Made by a program: the position numbers and the translations under genes. A DNA stretch of 59,901 nucleotides from Streptomyces triticisoli (GTDB taxonomy: Bacteria; Actinomycetota; Actinomycetes; Streptomycetales; Streptomycetaceae), in assembly GCF_003270085.1 (NCBI RefSeq), contig NZ_QFDQ01000013.1:1-59901 (forward strand), given 5' to 3'. Positions within the stretch are counted from its first letter, which is position 1; each line of letters begins with the position of its first letter. The notes beneath the pieces were generated by a model, which was given only the letters and a program-made list of their open reading frames with translations, did not search any database and was not told the origin of the DNA. Shown here piece by piece: positions 56,056 to 59,901 of the stretch.

Positions 56056-57606
56056 TCACTTGACGGCGCGGAGCGCGTTGACGACGCCGAAGCCGTAGAA
56101 ACCGTTGCGGTGCTTGTTGCCCTTGCAGAACGAGTCGACGGTGCCGTTGCCGTCCGGGTCGTAGGGCTCGACCGGGCATCCGGGGTTGTCCGCCTGGGCC
56201 TTGAGCAGGGCCTGCAGCTGGGCGGGCGTCGCGCGCGGATGCGTCGACTTCAGCAGCGCGGCCACACCGGCCACGTGCGGGGCGGCCATCGAGGTGCCCT
56301 GCAGGAAGGCGTACTCGCCGTTCGGCATCGTGGACAGGACGCGGCCGTTGCCCGACGGGGTGTCGGGGATCTGGTACCTGTCGCCGCCCGGCGCCGCGAC
56401 GTCGATGACGCCGTCGCCGTAGTTGGAGTAGTACGACTTGAGGTTCTGCACACCGGTGGCGGCGACCGTCACCACACCCGGCAGCTGGGCCGGTGCGTCA
56501 AGGCACTTCTTCGGGTCGATCGTGCGGGTCACCGGGGTGGTGTCGTTCGGGCTGGAGGCGTCCTCGATCGACCTGGCGGCCAGATCATGGTTGGAGTTGC
56601 CCGCCGAGGCCACGTGCAGGGTGCCCTTGCGCTGTGCGTACAGCTGAGCCCGGTTGACGGCGTCGACGATGGCCTTCTGGTCCGCGTCGTCGGGGCAGTT
56701 GTACTTCCACGGGTCCACGTAGTAGCTGTTGTTGGTGATCTGGACGTCGTGGTCGGCGGCGAACACGAAGGCGCAGACGACGCTCTCGGCGTAGAACCAC
56801 TGGTTCTCGTCCGGCTGGGCGACCGTGATGCCCGAGACCCGCACACCGGGCGCCACGCCCGCGACCCCGACGCCGTTGCGGGCCGCGGCTATCTCGCCCG
56901 CCACATGCGTGCCGTGGTAGTGGTCCGCGTCCACCGGCCGCCAGGAGCCGTACGTGGTGTCCGCCTTGCCGCTGACGCAGTTCGCGGACTGGGAGGCGGA
57001 GAAGTTCGGCGCGAGGTCCGGGTGGGTGTCGTCGACGCCGGTGTCGATCACGGCGACGGTGACCTTCGCGCTGCCCGGGTTGATCGCGGCGGCCTTGTCG
57101 GCGCCGATCGCCCGCAGGTCCCACTGCTCGGCCTCGAGCGGCTCCAGGGGCACCGAACCCTTCGGCTTCTTCGACGCCCTGGCGGCCTTCCCCAGCTGTG
57201 CGACCTCGGCCTCGGAGAGGTACTGCACCCCGCCGACGTCCGTCGTGCCGGCCGCGCTCAGCGGCGCGGTGCGGGTGGCCCCCGCCGAGTCCACCCCGGG
57301 GACCTCGCGGATGGTCCTGGCGAAGTCCGGGTTCGCGGAGTGGACGACGACGACACCGATCCTGTCGTACGTCGTCACGACGGTTCCGCCGGCCGCGGCT
57401 ATCGCCCGTTCCACCTTCGCGACCGTCTGACGGCTCGTCTTGGTGTTGACGACGTACGTCATCGTGGCCGCGTCCTTCGCCTGCGCGGCCGGGGCCGCGT
57501 GGGGCGCCGCCGACGCCGCGGCGGGCAGGAAGCCGAGCGACGCGGTCAGCGACAGCACGACCGGTACGGCCAGTGCGAGCCTGCGTCTGGAACGCAGATG
57601 AGCCAT
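56056..57606 (-). CDS. Secreted subtilisin-like S8 serine protease (paralog 2)
   Basis: A 516-residue exported protease with the same layout as its neighbour. The signal peptide is LALAVPVVLSLTASLGFLPA, with AAASA cleavage. The propeptide is about 45-135. The triad is Asp188 in VIDTGVDDTHPDL, His231 in YHGTHVAGE and Ser439 in GTSMAAPHVAG. The end is YDPDGNGTVDSFCKGNKHRN, which also keeps the D-x-D-x-N/D-G-x-x-D loop. The two proteins are clear tandem duplicates; the promoter is in the 269-bp divergent gap before the DUF485 gene. Confidence 0.94.
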   Translation of the reverse strand: MAHLRSRRRLALAVPVVLSLTASLGFLPAAASAAPHAAPAAQAKDAATMTYVVNTKTSRQTVAKVERAIAAAGGTVVTTYDRIGVVVVHSANPDFARTIREVPGVDSAGATRTAPLSAAGTTDVGGVQYLSEAEVAQLGKAARASKKPKGSVPLEPLEAEQWDLRAIGADKAAAINPGSAKVTVAVIDTGVDDTHPDLAPNFSASQSANCVSGKADTTYGSWRPVDADHYHGTHVAGEIAAARNGVGVAGVAPGVRVSGITVAQPDENQWFYAESVVCAFVFAADHDVQITNNSYYVDPWKYNCPDDADQKAIVDAVNRAQLYAQRKGTLHVASAGNSNHDLAARSIEDASSPNDTTPVTRTIDPKKCLDAPAQLPGVVTVAATGVQNLKSYYSNYGDGVIDVAAPGGDRYQIPDTPSGNGRVLSTMPNGEYAFLQGTSMAAPHVAGVAALLKSTHPRATPAQLQALLKAQADNPGCPVEPYDPDGNGTVDSFCKGNKHRNGFYGFGVVNALRAVK

Positions 57607-57723
57607 GGGGTCTCCACATCATCCGGGTGCAGAACCCTCCCCGGACACAGGTGTTGCCCAGGGCAGGTACATGACGGGTGGTGCGTGTGCAGGCTGAAGC
57701 TATCTCGCCGTCTCCCCCACCAG

Positions 57724-57745
57724 CAATGACTTGACAATGACTTGT
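57724..57745. repeat. Two adjacent 11-bp direct repeats in divergent promoter
   Basis: CAATGACTTGA and CAATGACTTGT lie head to tail between the subtilase and the DUF485 gene, with TTGACA at the junction. Direct repeats of this period are typical of response-regulator binding. The rest of this gap has no gene. Confidence 0.5.
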
Positions 57746-57875
57746 TCAGACCGCCTGCGAAAGAACGCGAAGGAACTTGAACCGGTCGCCGTGCGGCGCC
57801 GTGGACCTTGGGCGGGGACCCCGAGCACGATCGATCCCCTTTGCCGCAACCGCATCCCAACGCGAGGAGACCGAC

Positions 57876-58232
57876 GTGGCCACCGAGACACCGCCACCCT
57901 CGAAAACCCAGGCCCCACTGCCCTCCGCCGAGGAGTTCGTCGCGGTGCAGGAGAGCGACGAGTTCGGTGAACTGCGCCGCTCCTACCGCTCCTTCGCCTT
58001 CCCCCTGACCGTCGCCTTCGTCGCCTGGTACCTGCTGTACGTCCTGCTCTCCAACTACGCGGGCGGCTTCATGGGCACCGAACTCTTCGGCAACATCAAC
58101 GTCGCACTCGTCCTGGGCCTCGCCCAGTTCCTCACCACGTTCCTCATCGCCTGGTGGTACGCGCGGCACGCCGCCGCCAAGCTCGACCCCAAGGCCGAGG
58201 CCATCAAGTCCCGCATGGAGGGCGCAGAATGA
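57876..58232 (+). CDS. DUF485 membrane protein partner of solute symporter
   Basis: A 118-residue protein with two membrane helices (FPLTVAFVAWYLLYVLLSNY and FGNINVALVLGLAQFLTTFLIAWWY) and conserved RSYRSFAF before the first. DUF485 proteins (YjcH-like) accompany acetate/pyruvate symporters. The GTG at 57876 has GAGGAG upstream. Its stop overlaps the symporter ATG (ATGA). Confidence 0.92.
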   Translation: MATETPPPSKTQAPLPSAEEFVAVQESDEFGELRRSYRSFAFPLTVAFVAWYLLYVLLSNYAGGFMGTELFGNINVALVLGLAQFLTTFLIAWWYARHAAAKLDPKAEAIKSRMEGAE

Positions 58233-59848
58233 ACCCCGCGATCACCCTTGCCGTCGGCGAGGCGGGCGAACACCGGCCGCTGATCATCGCCCTGTTCTCG
58301 GCGTTCGTCGTCGCCACCCTCGTCATCACCGTCTGGGCCGGCCGCCAGACCAAGGACGCCGCCGACTTCTACGCCGGCGGACGGCAGTTCACCGGCTTCC
58401 AGAACGGTCTCGCCGTCGCCGGCGACTACATGTCCGCCGCGTCCTTCCTCGGCATCGCCGGCGCCATCGCCCTGTTCGGCTACGACGGCTTCCTGTACTC
58501 CGTCGGCTTCCTGGTCGCCTGGCTGGTCGCCCTGCTCCTGGTCGCCGAACCGCTGCGCAACTCCGGCCGCTACACCATGGGCGACGTCCTGGCGTACCGC
58601 ATGCGCCAGCGCCCGGTCCGCACCGCGGCCGGCACCTCGACGATCGTGGTGTCGATCTTCTACCTGCTGGCCCAGATGGCCGGCGCCGGCGTCCTGGTCT
58701 CCCTGCTGCTCGGCATCACCAGCGACGGCGGCAAGATCGCCATCGTGGCGCTGGTCGGCGTGATCATGATCATGTACGTCACCATCGGCGGCATGAAGGG
58801 CACCACCTGGGTGCAGATGGTCAAGGCCGTGCTGCTCATGGCCGGTGCTCTGCTGCTCACCTTCCTGGTCATGCTGAAGTTCAACTTCAACATCTCCGAC
58901 CTGCTCGGCACGGCCGCCGCGAGCAGCGGCAAGGGCGCCGCCTTCCTGGAGCCCGGACTGAAGTACGGCGTCAGCGGCACCACCAAGCTGGACTTCCTCT
59001 CGCTCGGCATCGCCCTGGTCCTCGGCACCGCCGGCCTGCCGCACATCCTGATCCGCTTCTACACGGTGCCCACCGCCAAGGCCGCCCGGAAGTCCGTGAT
59101 CTGGGCGATCGGCCTGATCGGCGCCTTCTACCTGATGACCCTCGCCCTCGGCTTCGGCGCCGCCGCGCTGATCAAGCCCGGCGAGATCATCGCCTCCAAC
59201 AAGGCCGGCAACACCGCCGCCCCGCTGCTCGCCCTGCACCTGGGCGGAGTCGACTCCAACTGGGGCGCGATCCTGCTCGCCTCCATCTCCGCGGTCGCCT
59301 TCGCCACCATCCTCGCCGTCGTCGCGGGACTGACACTGGCCTCGTCCTCCTCCTTCGCCCACGACATCTACGCCAACGTCATCAAGAAGGGCACCGCCAC
59401 CGAGAAGCAGGAGGTCAGCGCCGCCCGCTGGGCGACCATCGGCATCGGCGCCGTCTCCATCGTGCTGGGCGCCCTCGCCCGCGACCTGAACGTCGCCGGT
59501 CTGGTCGCCCTCGCCTTCGCCGTCGCAGCCTCCGCCAACCTGCCCACGATCGTCTACAGCCTGTTCTGGAAGCGGTTCACCACCTCCGGCGCCCTGTGGT
59601 CGATCTACGGCGGCCTCGTCACCGCGGTCGGCCTGGTGCTGTTCTCGCCGGTGGTCTCGGGCAAGCCCACGTCGATGTTCCCGGACGTCGACTTCCACTG
59701 GTTCCCGCTGGAGAACCCGGGCCTGATCTCCATCCCGGTCGGCTTCCTGCTGGGCGTCGTGGGCACCCTGTTGTCCAAGGAGACCCCGGACACCGCCAAG
59801 TACGCCGAACTGGAGGTGCGGTCCCTGACGGGTACGGGAGCGCACTGA
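58229..59848 (+). CDS. Sodium:solute symporter, acetate/pyruvate permease type
   Basis: A 539-residue SSS-family transporter with about 13 helices. It is recognised from TKDAADFYAGGRQFTGFQNGLAVAGDYMSAASFLGIAG and the Na+-site helix SLGIALVLGTAGLPHILIRFYTV, typical of ActP/MctC carriers of acetate, propionate or pyruvate. Tight coupling to DUF485 supports this. A cytoplasmic tail (VRSLTGTGAH) ends it. The substrate among short carboxylates cannot be fixed from sequence. Confidence 0.94.
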   Translation: MNPAITLAVGEAGEHRPLIIALFSAFVVATLVITVWAGRQTKDAADFYAGGRQFTGFQNGLAVAGDYMSAASFLGIAGAIALFGYDGFLYSVGFLVAWLVALLLVAEPLRNSGRYTMGDVLAYRMRQRPVRTAAGTSTIVVSIFYLLAQMAGAGVLVSLLLGITSDGGKIAIVALVGVIMIMYVTIGGMKGTTWVQMVKAVLLMAGALLLTFLVMLKFNFNISDLLGTAAASSGKGAAFLEPGLKYGVSGTTKLDFLSLGIALVLGTAGLPHILIRFYTVPTAKAARKSVIWAIGLIGAFYLMTLALGFGAAALIKPGEIIASNKAGNTAAPLLALHLGGVDSNWGAILLASISAVAFATILAVVAGLTLASSSSFAHDIYANVIKKGTATEKQEVSAARWATIGIGAVSIVLGALARDLNVAGLVALAFAVAASANLPTIVYSLFWKRFTTSGALWSIYGGLVTAVGLVLFSPVVSGKPTSMFPDVDFHWFPLENPGLISIPVGFLLGVVGTLLSKETPDTAKYAELEVRSLTGTGAH

Positions 59849-59866
59849 GCGCACCGTCCGGGACGG

Positions 59867-59901
59867 CCGCGCCGCAGGGCTTCACGGGCCCTGCGGCGCG
59901 G
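59867..59901 (+). terminator. Terminator hairpin after solute symporter
   Basis: A perfect 14-bp stem (59867-59880 with 59888-59901) closes a 7-nt loop, 18 bp after the symporter stop. Any U-tract lies beyond the window edge. Confidence 0.82.

Overview
The window is very GC-rich, with strong third-position G/C bias, many GTG starts and 4-bp start/stop overlaps. Its gene content (ectoine, B12, Gbn-type nucleoid protein, LAETG sortase substrate, two recognisable Streptomyces dispersed repeats) points to the chromosomal core of a Streptomyces, close in gene order to S. coelicolor. No rRNA, tRNA, integrase or transposase gene was seen. Layout: (1) 1-6.5 kb holds a SigE-family ECF sigma factor coupled to a truncated membrane protein, an acetyltransferase and IclR regulator divergent from an NADP-type aldehyde dehydrogenase, a second acetyltransferase, a FrnE-like DsbA oxidoreductase and a class V aminotransferase. 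(2) 6.6-10.2 kb is the complete ectABCD ectoine/5-hydroxyectoine operon on the minus strand, with a 315-bp AT-richer leader. (3) 10.2-15.6 kb has a DinB-like protein, an alanine-glyoxylate-type aminotransferase divergent from an amidohydrolase, a scar of broken gene fragments (13.1-14.5 kb) and a sortase-anchored LAETG surface protein. (4) 15.6-34.2 kb is the cobalamin island, read on the minus strand as two blocks: cobD-cobQ-cobN-(mini CRISPR)-chelatase I/D-cobO-cobB-cobI, and cobM-cobL-cbiG/cobJ-cobH-cbiX-cobC. A plus-strand ZIP metal transporter separates them. A cobalamin riboswitch and a 19-codon upstream ORF precede cobD. (5) 34.2-36 kb is a Pit phosphate transporter with a small partner, a PHO box and a strong terminator. 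(6) 36-42.1 kb has a class II aldolase, an alpha/beta hydrolase, a large unknown protein, a VOC protein and an ABC-F ATPase preceded by a 7-residue leader ORF. (7) 42.1-46 kb holds the GATC-binding protein gene gbn behind a cluster of GATC sites, an enoyl-CoA hydratase and a five-gene alkaline-shock (Asp23/AmaP) envelope operon. (8) 46-54.4 kb has a short-chain dehydrogenase overlapping a GH15 hydrolase, SURF1, a zinc-ribbon protein, a DEDDh exonuclease with a BRCT-like tail, a VIT1-type transporter, a CopD-like protein and a CoA transferase. (9) 54.4-59.9 kb has two tandem secreted subtilases and a DUF485/sodium-solute symporter pair ending in a perfect terminator hairpin at the window edge. 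How the genes work together: the cobalamin genes cover precorrin-2 methylation through ring contraction, cobalt insertion, amidation, adenosylation and aminopropanol attachment, but cobA, cobK and the lower-ligand genes are not here. Ectoine genes serve osmoprotection, the Pit operon phosphate uptake under PhoP, and the Asp23 group envelope stress. The least conventional signals are the cobD upstream ORF below the riboswitch, the apparently leaderless ABC-F leader peptide, the one-spacer CRISPR remnant inside the cob operon, the GATC cluster at gbn, and a dispersed repeat captured in frame inside cobB.
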